This document shows, piece by piece, positions 47,204-58,973 of a stretch of DNA of 64,000 nucleotides. Below the pieces are notes generated by a model. It had not been told where the DNA came from. It worked only from the letters and a program-made list of their open reading frames with translations, and made no database searches. A program made the position numbers and the translations under genes. The stretch is from Blasia pusilla (Eukaryota; Marchantiophyta; Marchantiopsida; Blasiales). Location of the stretch: NCBI GenBank assembly GCA_050084515.1, contig CM114274.1, positions 28,334,001 to 28,398,000 of the forward strand, given 5' to 3'. Every line of letters begins with the position of its first letter. The first letter of the stretch is position 1.

Positions 47204-50200
47204 TCAAAGTGGTTTGTTTAAAATACTTCGAACTTCTTTGAGGGACAGAATTGGTTGGTGGATTCCTACTCCTACCTCCGACTCTCTTAAAATTACCAGC
47301 AACACATAGTTCATATGCTTACAAGGGAAATACCTTTTGCCACTTGTCTCTCTTTGGACAAAGTCATCACATGAACATGTGGGAAAGCAACAGATGTGCA
47401 CCACATACACCCCTGTGACACTTGAATTTACAGTGTTGTTCCTGACCCAATACATCCTTCCTATTCCATTGCCACTCAAGACATCTTTCGTGGCGATGAT
47501 CTCCATTTTTGCCTCCCGAGCTGCTGCAATTCGCTTTGCTCTCTCCACCATTGGCCTGCACATTTTGTTTCTCTTCACCCCATTTCTAGACTCAAACAAA
47601 AATAATGGATTGAGATCATCCACCTTCTCCGGGTACATGTTGACATCAATCTTGGGTTGAATACTAAATGCGAAGGTCTCTGTAATGCGAACATGCTCCG
47701 AACTTCCCCGTCTCACGAGTGTCCGAAACCGACACTTGTAAGATTGTTCACGCCGTCTTGAGTGCGATTCAGTACCGGGGATGGGCCAAATCGTGGGGGT
47801 ATTCCCGGGAGCTCCAATGGCAGCCGGATAAGACTTCTGGAAAGCGCAAGATTCATTTGGGCAGAAGAAGTACTTCAATTGATCCCCGATCCTCGTGAAA
47901 CGATCCAAGGTTTTGAGTCTCCAAAACCGTGCAAAGGGTCGCCCGATCCTTGTACAGTTCTTATTTAGGAAAGTGCCGCATGCTCTCCTAATGCCATCAG
48001 ATCCTGCCCTGCAGGTGGGTCCATGTCTTGGGTTGCTCCAAGATATATGCCACCGTTTTAGGTTGCAATCCACCTCCATTACCGGAATCCCATATTGTTG
48101 AACCACCCCAGTGACAGGATGTTGCGAACTTCCAGCAACGGAGGGCTTTTGAAATAAAACATTCACTGATTCTGGAGAAGTAACTCCATCACGGATTTAG
48201 GACGGGTCCGGGGTCCCCGAATACCTTGGCGGTGTAATTTCCTCATCCAAATCAATCACCGGATTCGTTCCTCGATGCTGCCTCTTCACCTGGCTGAAGT
48301 CAAGATACTTATCTGGTCTCCACGAGTCTCGCTCGGACTGCTCTACCACCGTCTGTATGGGACGTCTTGACACCCGCTCATGAATATCCCCACCAATGTG
48401 TACGTCTTGCTCAAGTGGAGTTCCAGCTACGCACCGGTTGAAGCCTTTGACATACAATTTTTCATCACCAGATCTCACAACCGCCCTGACATAGAGCTCG
48501 TAGATCGACGGCCTCTTTCCTTTTGTTATGCCTTTTGTGAGGAAGATATGGGATGCTCTAGACTGTAGCATTGCTCTTGCCTGGTCTTGTTGGCATGCCT
48601 CCACAAGTGAAATTCGTTGGCATGCTTGTGACGACCTCCAAGAGGAATGAACACTTTTTGCTCCACTTGTGTTGGGGCAGAGGGCATTTTCATGAACGTT
48701 CAATCCCTGCAACGACGGCAATGTTAGAAGGGAACGAAAATAACTCAGGAGTCAAAGAAATAAGTGACCTGTCGGAACCAGATGGGTTGTAGGCCCGAGA
48801 TATCCCATGAACGACTCTGCAACCCGTCGGGTCCCGACGTGTTGGAACCTTAAACCCACCTACTGCAACCCGTCGGAACCGGACGGGTTGCAAGGCCGAG
48901 GCATCCCATGAACGACTCTATGACCCGTCGGGTTGCACACTCGGGTTGCACCAAAAATCTGGATGCAACCCGTCGGTTTCTGTCGGGTTGCACCCTCGGG
49001 CAACCTGTCGGTTTCCGTCGGGTTGCACACTCGGGCAACCCGTCGCATCCGACAGCTTGCTTGGTTTCTTCCGTTTGAAATCCATATAGCTCCCACGCTT
49101 CTCATCCTGAGCTACAACTTTACAAAAAATTCTCAGCGTGAGCTTGACAAGACAAAATAGTGAACTCACTTGCCGCATGAAGTTTCCCCATTGTCTCATA
49201 CGTACAGTCCACCAACTCAACCAAGAGCACAACTCTTTGTACTTCCCCTCAATTGCATGCTTCCTCCACCACCCATGAAGTTGTTTCTGGCATTCCATGG
49301 CCTGCTTCAAGGTTTTGCTGTCCTTGCAGCGTTGGAGTAGAGTGACATGCTCTGTCCTCTTATTCTCCTTGATGCAAGATTTGGTGTACCGGGTCACAGA
49401 CTGTTGCCAATGGAAGGCATCCTACCTTTCCCTCTCCGATTGAACCTCTCCACCCCAGAACACTTCCCGGATAGCAATCCACCCAGGTTGTGCATTGTCC
49501 GCCATGAACCCATAAATTTTCGGAGGTGGCCTTTTGTTTTCCTTCACCACCTCCAATAAGAGTAACCAGTACATCTTCAAACTGCCAACGTCTTCTGCCT
49601 TTACTTCACAGACAAATATAGTTTTGAGTCCCTTCTCCACATGGTCATAAATGTGAGCACCCATCGTCAACCATCCATTCAGCACTCTCTAGCAAATATC
49701 AAAGCTTACCCAACTCCCGTAAACATCTTCCCCTTCCCTCATTCGATCTATAAGATCGAGGCCACTCGACGGACCTGTGGTTGACATTTTGAAGACATAG
49801 GCCCTTGATCCCTCGCCTCCTTGGCCCATGAACTGCCATCTCTAAATGAATGGAAATCTGGAGTTGGCCTTGATTCTGGCGATGGCATCCATTTTGGCCG
49901 TCTTTCCATCCAGAACTCGTATTTGACGCAGCAAATTCCGGAAGCATTCAGGATCAGCGAGAAATGCGAGATTCTCCGAGAGTTGTTTCTCCTCAACCGC
50001 CGTGATCTCGCCTTGTCCAGGGATTCCAAGAAATTGTTCACAAATTTGTGATGGCGTTGTGAGCTTGATCACTCCGGGCTTTGAACCAGGAGAGTTTCTG
50101 TAGACCTCGGCTACTTTCTTCGCCACATCCTCCTTGATGTGTCTTTGAATTGCATCGGTCACAGGATGAGTGTGGGAGCCAACATGGACTGCCAGCCTTG

Positions 50201-51182
50201 TATACTCTGACGTGGAGCCCAAGTCGTGGACAATGAAAAATATGTATGCAGGACACGCTCCAACACAGAAGGGCGATGCCTAACAATGAGGACATCGATG
50301 GCCTCCCGGCGGTATGGTGGCACCAATCTCGTATGGAGTTTTTGCATTCTTGGGAGGGAATTGCGACGTATTGACCTGCCCGCTGCGCTCTAGATACGGG
50401 CATGCTGGACTTCTACACTCCAAGGCTCCCACTCATTGGCGGCGGGAGATAATCCAAGGAACATCTGGAATTGAAGCACTGGTCCCTTGAAGCCTGCACC
50501 ATCGATGACAATCAGACTTTCTGTCCATACCCTTTGGGCGTCCTCCATCCTTCTTTTGAGCAGGAGCAGCAAGTGGAGGCAACTCAAAAATGCAATTACC
50601 ATCGTACGTGGGCGGCAGCTCATCGACAAGAATGTGTTTGAAAATTTTCAAGGCCAGAGACGAAAGCAAACTATTGCCGGATACTCGCAAGAGGAACAAG
50701 TAGGCGGACAGAGGGCCCGATTGGTGTCCGAAAGATCCACTGAGGTTGATAACATCCGGAATCTCTTCAGGAAGAACAACATTGTTACGAGCGTGCGAAG
50801 TTGGAGTCGAAGCCGGATCTGCAGAGCTTGAAGTTGCAAACGTAGAGCTCGGAGCACTAGGAAATTCTAGACCGTCTACTTGGGAAATAGACGAATTCAG
50901 GGGCAGGCCGTAAACTCTGTATTGACCATTTGGTAGAGGTAGGAGATTCCATACTTTACGGTCTGAGGTCACTGGCTAGACCGTCTCACCTATTATGTCT
51001 TCCGTACCGTCCACCCTAACATCTTTGGATACAAAGATGGTTCCAATTTCGAGAAGAAATCGAACAGACAGAAAATTTTCATCCACTGCTATGAAAGACT
51101 CACGAGCTTGGGGTCGAATGATTTCTGAATAAGGAAGGGCCGCCAAATGACTGCCACAAGTGAGCTTAACATAATTATCCAT
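47204..51182 (-). pseudogene. MULE/Phantom-like transposase, element IV (multiple stops)
   Basis: Starts at 51,182 (MDNYVKLTCGSHLAALPYS), stops at 47,204. All parts are present in order: the N-terminal domain (in-frame TAG after GETV, near 50,975); the FLYWCH-like Cys/His block (CVGACPAY and HVGSHTHP near 50,180-50,260); the core with HIYDH (near 49,650), FMADNAQPGW (near 49,500) and FHWQQS (after a TAG near 49,423); the intron (48,705 to about 49,168) with palindromes; and the second exon, open over 320 codons (48,166-47,204), with the SWIM finger CSC-x18-CKH at about 47,320-47,400 and the VRSILNKPL end. This is the best copy for the C-terminal half. The full protein would be about 1,100 residues. 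The DDE assignment rests on position and family resemblance. Confidence 0.75.
48768..49062. repeat. Palindrome array in the transposase intron, element IV
   Basis: Five to six units with GAACC, GGTCCC and GTTTCC centres and the CCGAGGCATCCCATGAACGA spacer, as in I and III. Confidence 0.75.
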
Positions 51183-52302
51183 TCCAAGAAGATTCCAAGG
51201 GGAGGAGACTGAGAATGAGAATGAGAATTTTTAATTTATAGTGAATAGGAAACAGATACTCCTAACAGATTTTTACTGACAAGATGAATTCGGTGGGTGA
51301 CATTGTCTGACACAATGGATCCAATTCTGTAACACATTCAATTCTGTTGCAATATGTTACCAGATTTGGGAAGCAGAGGGTTGCGCATCACACTTGGAAC
51401 CCGTCGGAGTCCTGGTAACTCAAAATTACCCGGCTAACGAAGCTCGCAGAACCCGTCGGCTTCGGACGGGTTGCACGCTTCTGCCAAACATTGTCGAAGC
51501 GAGCAACCCGTCGCTCTTTGACGAGTTGCTCGGATACCGCTCCTTCTTGCCCGAAGATGCCGGAGGCGTGCAAACCGTCTGTTCCCGATGACTTCCGCGG
51601 GTGCCTCACCTATTTGCCCAAAGACGGCGAGGCGTGCAACCCGTCGCCCTCCAACGGGTTGCGCAAGGGCCTTGCCTTGTGGTGCAGCCAGCCGGACTTC
51701 GACGACTTGCACGGGAAGCCCGCGTTCTTAACCCTTGATGAGGGAAGCGTGCAACCCAACGGTCTCCGACGGATTGCGCAAGATACGTCCCGTTCCCGTC
51801 CCAAACACGACGGAGGAGCGCAACATGTCGGTCTCCGACGGGTTGCGCGGATACCTCGCGTTCTTTTCCGAAGACGACGGAGGCGCGCAACCTGTCGGAC
51901 TCCGACGGGTTGCCATTTTTCACGTCCGGGCTTCCGTAACCTCCGGCACGTCGCCGTCGAGAGGACGACGGGACCCAACGGTCAGCCCAACGGCTAGAAA
52001 AGTATAAATAGGGCAGAAATCGCTCATTTCTGGTTTCTCATTTCGTGATCTTCATTCCTGACTCTCCCGCACAGCAGCTGATCAGATACGAAGGGGCGTT
52101 TCCCACGGCGACACAATCGCGAGTCGATAGGAGGGAACGAGAGCGAGACGGTTCGACCGAACGACAGCGAGACGTTCGACTGAGCGATCGCGGGATGATT
52201 CGAGCTACCCATCAAGGCGATTCAAGCTCCCCATCTCGACATCAGCAAGGCGACTGATCAAGGGATTTGTCGTGGACATAGGTGGAGGCATTTCCGGAAA
52301 AA
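51183..52302. promoter_or_regulatory. Divergent promoter region of element IV with palindrome array
   Basis: Minus-strand TATAAATT at 51,233-51,240. About nine palindrome units at 51,398-51,915. Plus-strand TATAAATA at 52,002-52,009. A ~290-nt leader with GCGAGACGGTTCGA repeats runs to the ATG at 52,303. The spacers encode short repetitive peptides in several frames; these are by-products of the palindromes. Confidence 0.65.
52002..52009 (+). promoter_or_regulatory. TATA box of the ParB-methyltransferase-like gene, element IV
   Basis: TATAAATA following GGCTAGAAAAG, conserved in three copies. Confidence 0.6.
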
Positions 52303-53512
52303 ATGACGAGGAAAAAATCACAAGCCAACAAATCTGGGAGCTTCACTCCGAAGTCCATTAGGACTCCTGCGTCAACATCTCTTGGGCCTCGTTCGGCGAA
52401 TGAAATTAGGCAGCAAGAAATCGAGGAGCAGGAAAGGGAAGCATAGATGCACAACCAAGTGCTTCTTGCGAGACGTGTTCAAGAGGCGCTAGATAAACAT
52501 AACGCAGAGGCTGAGACGTCGCAGGCCTTGAAGAAAAGGATCGCCAATGAAAAGAGAGAAAAGAAGCGTCTGGACGCGTCGGTGAGGAGGGCAGAATTGG
52601 CTAAAGCGAGGAGGGAAAAAGTGATAGCCATTGATGATAGCCCTGCCCGTCCAACCGCAAGTGTTGAGATGCGGGAAATGTCCCCCACGAAGTTCGTAGA
52701 CACAATCAACATAGTGGAAACGCCAGAAGTTGAAATCGATGATGACGAGGTCATGAGGACCGCCAGCGTGGAGATGGTGGACATGGCCGAAGAAGCCGGA
52801 GAGCGGTCATTCTCCACTCCAAGCCCGGCGGAGGACATCGACCTCTATCGGATCGACGAGTTCCCAGTCGATTTTCCAGCTTCTGTCTCAGACAAGTTAG
52901 TTGGTCAAGAAACGGACCCCATTTTCGAGCGGGTAAGAAAGGATCTGGGTTTTTTGAATGATGTGAATTGCAATTCATTGGGAATTCAGTATAGCTTATT
53001 CATCTTGTCCCGGTTCTGACAGGTGGTAAAGCAGATGGCACTCATGGAGGGCCACAACGCCCCGAGGATTCCACTCTGCCGATTGCGGACCATGGAATAC
53101 GTCCGCGAAATTCAGTCCGAAGGACATCGGGAAGCTTAAACAATTGGCGGTGACAGCATCCTACGTCGACAACTTTCCTCCCTTCTATGTTCAGCCTTAC
53201 AACGAGCACGGAACCCAAGCTCTGGTTACGGAGGAGGACTTGGAAAAGCTCGACACATTCTGGAGGATGCGAGACCAGGATTTCAGAAGGCAAGTTGAGG
53301 GCACGGAATTCAGCAGGATGAGGAATCTGCATTTCTTCATCTGGGATGGAAATCACAGGTTCATGGCGTGGACCAAGTTTGCGGAGGAGCGGCCCAACTC
53401 ATTGGAGGCACATTTCTGCGTGAAGGCAGTGGTCCTTCACCCATTCCCTCATCACATGGCGACGGTGGAGATGGCAATGCATGCCATGAACACGTGAGTA
53501 TCTTTAACACTA

Positions 53513-53998
53513 CGCAACTCGTCGGACTCCGACGAGTTGCTCGATTGATGAATGGGTTAGGTTTGTTTTTGCCGAAAGCAACTCGTCGGACTCCGACGGG
53601 TTGCTCGACTACATGCTCGACTACATGCTATTTCCGATGTTTTTTTAAGAATGCAACTCGTCGGACTCCAACAAGTTGTTTGATTGACCACAGATTTAAT
53701 TAGTTTCTGGCCCAAAGCAAACCGTCGGAGTCCGACGGATTGCATTCGAAAGTTGGTTCCCCAAATTTCGCGTCAAATTGCAAGTTTACATTCAATTACG
53801 CAACCTGTCGGACTCCGACGGGTTGCTATGTTCACGTTAGTATGTTCAGTTGCACAACCCGTCGGAGTCCAACGGGTTGAAACCAGGCATTAGCAAATCT
53901 GAATGCAATCCGTCGGACTCCGACGGGTTGCATCATTTAGCTCGTTGCTAGAATCCAACCTTGAGCTGTGACGACCCGTCGGAGTCTGACGGGTTGCA
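53513..53998. repeat. Palindrome array in intron 2, element IV
   Basis: About eight units, nearly all with GACTCC or GAGTCC centres, including CAACTCGTCGG...CCGACGAGTTG units with matched arms near 53,516 and 53,578. The layout follows I and III without III's head-to-head duplication. Confidence 0.8.
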
Positions 53999-56193
53999 GG
54001 AACCCATGTAATTTCCTGACGGGTTGAGTTTGGATGTGCAGGATTGTATCGGAGGGGAATGTCATCCACCACTGGATCCAGGACTGCGATCGGGTGAGGA
54101 AGGTGCTTACGACGCACCCGAGAGAGTACATGGGGTTCTTGGGCGATGCCCTTGTCAATCAGATGCTTGCAAAGGGTGCTCAGATTAAAAAGAAAATTTG
54201 GGCAAATAAGTTTATTTCCCAAGATGCAGCCGTAACCATCCTTTGCCAGTCGAAGATACAAGCCGCGAAGAAAAGCGCTGCACTGGAGCTAGAGCGGAGG
54301 GAGAAGGTATCTGCGTCTGAGCGCGCCAAATTCATCCAAGCTGCAGTATCTGCAGCAACGAAATACACGGCAAGCAAGATGCAACGATACATCAGCATTC
54401 TCAACCGCGAACTTGGTCCGGAGTTCTACAAGGAGTTGAAGGCGATTATCAAGCGCCAGCGGAAAAGGGATGAAGATCCGCATGGTCGGATTGGGGAGAA
54501 AGTGTCCCTGGATTGCGTGCATCGGTTTGCGTTGTCCGGCATAAGCGAGTTTAGGAGGATCCGACTGATGAAAATCAGTCTCGAGGGCTCAGAGGCCCAG
54601 AAGAGGGCGGCACACCATCCTCTGAGTGTGTCCGATCCAGTGATCTCGCACTGGCTACGCGAATGGTCGTTCTGGGACGCGTTGCGGGTTATTGGGAATT
54701 CTGTGCTGGACGTTCTCCAAACGAAGCTCAGAAGATTAGAGCCCATCCCGGATGAAGCAAACCTTGAAAGTTGTGGAGATTACGAGGTTTGGCTCGACGA
54801 CATCCGGGACAAGCCAACCAAAAACCCAGGATTCAAGACCATGTTCAAGGTTTGCGTCCTCCCTTAGGCAGAGCTTGACGAAGAAGTAGAGGGGAAAAAA
54901 CGGGATCAAGCGAAGAAGAAGCGAGATCTACAGGAGCAGACGGCCGATTCTGTTCGACTAAAAGCTGCCCAACGGATGGTCTTTAGGTACCTCGTCCAAT
55001 GTAAGAATGCAGGTACGTGGGGAAAATTACCGGTAGCCTTGAAATTGTGGGCTTCGCAGCCGGATGCAGAGACATTCTCCATGTACGACATGGAGATGGG
55101 GCAGCACATGTCCGATTGGGAGGTGGAGAATTGCCCCATTTGGCTCGACTTCAACGACCCTGAAGACATCACCGATAAGGGTTTAGGAGTGCTTCATGAT
55201 GCAGTGGCCTCAGGACAAGACGACATCCCCAATTTTGTGCAGCCTGAAGACTTCTTCATAGGAGATGCGGAAGAGCAAGCCCACTAGACAGCTGAGTTGG
55301 CTTCCAAGGTCCGCACAGCCAAAGACAAATCCACAGCGGGTCTCAAAGGCAAGGCGAGGGGAGGGAAAAATTCAGAGGCCGAGTCTTCCCAAAGAGAGGC
55401 TGAAGATTCAAGGCCAAAGGCGGAATCGTCCGGGCGAGCGGTTAGAGTGGGTTTTTTTCGGACCAGGTCGTCGGCGAAAAAAACCCCACTAGAGTCTGAG
55501 GGCATAGAGACCCCGACAAGCCGTCCGCAGACTAGGGAGAAGCGGAAGCGAGAGGTGCCTGGATTGTCCCAAGGAGAATACAGTCCATCATCTTTGGGAG
55601 GACACAGACAAACAACGACCCGGACATGCGTCCTCCTTCAATTCACTCCTTTACTGGATGAGCTGAAGAGCTTCAGTTCTCAAGCGTCGACACCAGCCAT
55701 CAAATAAATTGACAACACTCGGACGGAAGCTCCAACGAAACAGGCACGCTGCCTGGACGGTGAATGGAGTGGTCGAAGAGGTTGCGGTGGATTTCTTGAT
55801 CGCCGATCTGCCCTCGGGGTTGCGACTTTGGGGCGAGAATCCGTCGGACGAGGTACCTAAGTGGAATGTGCCGCTCTCTTATGACCAGATTGCGCTTTTG
55901 TTCTCCTTTGCAGACGCCTATCTGAGTGACAGGGGCTGCTTCTTGGTGTTGACTGGAGGGAGCGAGGATGAGCTCTTCAACCTCCAGTGCGTCAAGAGGT
56001 CGCTAAAGTGGAGGACGGCGCAATCGTGGATCATCAAAAACGAGTACCCACTCCGATCCGCGACGAGTCAGATTCGGGTAAGGCTCAATTCCTGTACTAT
56101 AATTTCAATTATATTTTAATCATGTGTATAATGAGTGTTCATCTCTGTTGAGTGAGTATAATGAGTGTCAATCTGGGTTTTCTTTGTCCGTGA

Positions 56194-56540
56194 GCAACCC
56201 GTCAGAAGGCGACGGGTTGTTGGCTTAGAGCAGCCCATGCTCGGCTGAGAGCAACCCGTCGGTTTTCGACGGGTTGCATCTTTCCCACATACACAGGGAA
56301 AACCGTAGTGTACCTGCAACCCGTCGGAACCCAACGGGTTGCAGTTGCTTTTGGTTTTTCCCAGTTGCTTTTGGTTTTTGGGTGCAACCCGTCTGATAGC
56401 GACGGGCTGCTCTCAAGCGAGCATGGGCTGCTCTAGGCCAGCAACCCGTCGCCTTCCGACGGGTTGCTCACGGACAAAAAAAACGGAGCCCGACGGGTTG
56501 TTTTAGTCCCTGACCAACCCGTCGGAAGGCGACAGGTTGA
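56194..56540. repeat. Palindrome array / inverted repeat in intron 3, element IV
   Basis: About seven units symmetric about roughly 56,360. AGAGCAGCCCATGCTCG on the left returns as CGAGCATGGGCTGCTCT on the right, and a GTTGCTTTTGGTTTTT sequence lies at the centre. Confidence 0.75.
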
Positions 56541-57356
56541 TCCAAAGTCAGTAATTGAAAATGTTCTCAAGGCGACTTCTTTAGTTTCTGACATTGTTTC
56601 CAACGTGCTGATTTACAGATGGACCACTCCTATGTGTACTACTTCGTTTGGCCCGAGCACAATTTCCAGGTGTTCAAGATCCAGGATTCTGTGGAGCCAT
56701 GCTCACATGGGTACAACTTACATAGTTTGTACAATTCCCCCCCGGGAATTTACATGCAAGACACTACCCCACTTCTGGGAGGAAGGGAAAAGTCGCCAGC
56801 CCTGATGCAAACGCTCATCGAGCTCTGCTCAAGGCTAGGTGACTTGGTGTTCAACTTAGTGGGACTTTCAGGGGCAAGTATCAAAGGCGCCTGGCAGAGT
56901 GGTAGGAACATTCTCTGCCTCGAGGGAAGGCAGGAACTGTTTGACCTTTGCAAGGAGGCAAAGGCAGAATACGAAAGGCTCGTTGGGGCGTACAACTCTC
57001 CACCGAAGCCGAGAGCTCCGCTTCCAGATCCACCCTTGGTAGTGACTCCATCGTCACTTCCAACGATTCCAAAAATCGGGAGGGAAAGGCCGAAAGTAAT
57101 TTTGCAAGAGCTCTCGAACGATGACGAGTGAGTTTAAAGAACTCAATGACCCAGCTTGACTGCAGCGTTTGGAGTAGGGAGTTTTTTGATGATGAGGCAA
57201 AAGATTTCATAGAATAGATCAAATGTACAGTTCCGAGCTTTTTTCGGATGATATAAAGCAGAAGATTTTTTCGAACGATGGTGGTGCTTGTAAAAGTTTG
57301 CTGAACATTTTTTGTCTTTTCGAATGTGATCGTCTATGTACTCCGCGGACTTCTAT

Positions 57357-58185
57357 TTTGCAGCCCGTCGGATTTCTCCTACTTGCAACTTTTCACTTTA
57401 TGACCACTGCAACCCGTCGGATTTCTCCTGCTTGCAACTTTTCACTTTTTGACCACTGCACCCTTTTTACCACTTCCAGGCAACCTGTCTGATTCCGACA
57501 GGTTGCTTGATCGGACTCTTTCCCTGTTGGTCCAACTTAAGAGGCAGTCTGGCGGGCTTCTTCCCTTGGCACCTTCCCCTCAACTGGTAAAGGCACGCGT
57601 AGGCTCCTTTTCTTCTCTCAGACGTGTTGGATTCCTACTACCTGTGCGATTGCCATAATGGTATTACCGGGGACGGAGCAGATATTGATACTGGATGGGT
57701 TTCACATTGCAGAGCGTACAAGGTCAACTGCCGAGGAAGGCGGTGGGACTCGAGACAGGTTACATGGGACCGTTATGGTGTACCTAGGGTGGGGCCAAGG
57801 CTCTCGAATTCGCCAACATTTTTGATCCCCGTCTACAATCGGCCAGAGGAGCCACTTGTATCCCAGGACATTCCTTTGTATGCATCATCACGAGGAGAGT
57901 TAGGAGTAAATTTGTAGATGACGAGGTGAAGAAATCATAGACTAGGTGAAATGTACATTTCGAGGTTCCTTCGGAGGTAATAAAGGGCGAGATTTTTTTC
58001 AACCCATAATGGTGTTTGTAAAAGTTTGTTGGAATATTTTTTGGACTTGTGGATTGTGTTCTCTTAGCTACTCAGAATTACAATTCTGCAACCCGTATGA
58101 TTCCGACGGGTTGCAACTTTTTGCTTTTTGCCCACTGCAACTTTTTTACCATTTCCAGGCAACCTGTCAGATTCCGACAGGTTGA
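57357..58185. repeat. Palindromes in the 3' modules of element IV
   Basis: Half-units CCCGTCGGATTTCTCC (57,363; 57,413). Units CAACCTGTCTGATTCCGACAG (57,480) and CAACCTGTCAGATTCCGACAG (58,159). A unit around GCAACCCGTATGATTCCGAC (58,088). Confidence 0.65.
57624..57917 (+). CDS. Conserved alternative C-terminal exon between the two 3' modules (element IV)
   Basis: Counterpart of 41,258-41,578, about 85% identical by eye: TGDGADIDTGWVSH, CRGRRWDSRQVTWDRYGVP, then a small frame change before the DDE-rich end. No known domain. Role unknown; see the element III entry. Confidence 0.3.
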   Translation: MLDSYYLCDCHNGITGDGADIDTGWVSHCRAYKVNCRGRRWDSRQVTWDRYGVPRVGPRLSNSPTFLIPVYNRPEEPLVSQDIPLYASSRGELGVNL

Positions 58186-58895
58186 GTGCTTGAGTGATCG
58201 GACTCTATCCCCGTGAGACCAACTTCTGACGCATTGTGGCGGGCTTCTTGACTTTTGGCTCGTTCCCCTTTATTCGTCAAACCACTTGTAGGCTTCTTTT
58301 CTTGTCTAAGATGTGCAGGATTCCTACTACCTGTCGGATTGCCATTTCGGATTCCCAACCTGTTAGATCGTCGTGGGTGCAGGGTGGAAGAAAATCACTT
58401 CTAAAAATCTTTCCTTTCTTATGGTGAGCTTTCTTACGGGTTGGGAGGGGTGCAGCTTCTCGGTTTCTCAGCCTTAGGATCTGATGTGTTCACATTTCAC
58501 AAAGTTGGTCTTGAGCAGACACCATTCATAACCAACAGAAAGTTGGTTATGGGGCAATTTAGGGGAGGCCATGAAGCAGGTAACAATCCCTGCAAAAAGA
58601 GAGGTTGGCATCCGGGTGGTCCTCCAACATAAATACCAAGGGCACTGATTTTTGTTGACCGAGACAGGGAATGTTAAGAAACTTAGGCTCACATGGAGAG
58701 TGATGGAAAAATGTTTAGGGTGGTCTTATGATGTCTCCTTTTTTCTCGCCCCCAAGAAAGAGGAGGTTTTTTTAGGGCCAAATGTGGACCACTAAATACT
58801 CTCTTCTAAAGATTTCCTGAATTTGAAAGCAAACAAAAATTTCAAATATGTCAAAAAGTTTTGAAGAAAGGAGGCGGATTTGGCCCTTTTTTTTT

Positions 58896-58964
58896 AAGAG
58901 AGACTCTCCTCTCTTCCTCTCTTCCTCTCCTCTCTTACTCTCTCCTGCCAGAATACTAGCCCCC
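58896..58964 (-). repeat. Right terminus of element IV
   Basis: AAGAGAGACTCTCC, CTCTCTTCC repeats and CTGCCAGAATACTAGCCCCC. It matches 42,518-42,589 with a few substitutions. Confidence 0.85.
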
Positions 58965-58973
58965 TGTATTGGG
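58965..58973 (+). repeat. Target-site duplication of element IV, right copy
   Basis: TGTATTGGG, identical to 46,771-46,779. Confidence 0.9.

Larger units (their letters stand above)
52303..57217 (+). pseudogene. ParB-like / N4-N6 methyltransferase-like fusion, element IV (best-preserved 3' half)
   Basis: ATG at 52,303. Exon 1 has one TAG (52,444-52,446) in the coiled coil. Exon 2 (53,024-53,494) has a small deletion near 53,118, but the ParB-like WDGNHRFMAW (near 53,345) is intact. Intron 2 ends in a good CAG at 54,041. Exon 3 (54,042-56,077) has stops at 54,865 and 55,285 and a frameshift near 55,705. It ends in IADLPSGLRLW (motif-IV position) and the SYDQIALLFSFADAYLSDRG helix. Exon 4 (56,619-57,127) is open: EKSPALMQTLIELCSR, GDLVFNLVGLSGAS, SGRNILCLEGRQELF, then a Pro-rich tail and ELSNDDE. 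The frame may stop at 57,131, or a 38-nt intron (57,128-57,165, GTGAGT...TGCAG) may join it to a last exon ending at 57,217. Estimated protein about 1,200 residues. Confidence 0.7.
46780..58964 (+). mobile_element. Element IV: complete MULE/Phantom-like element, about 12.2 kb
   Basis: Left end GAGGTGCGGTAAGAGG, right end GAATACTAGCCCCC, with a perfect 9-bp duplication TGTATTGGG. Its flanks, when joined, restore the element II transposase sequence without gap or overlap, which proves the nested insertion. The internal order is the same as in III. Confidence 0.92.
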
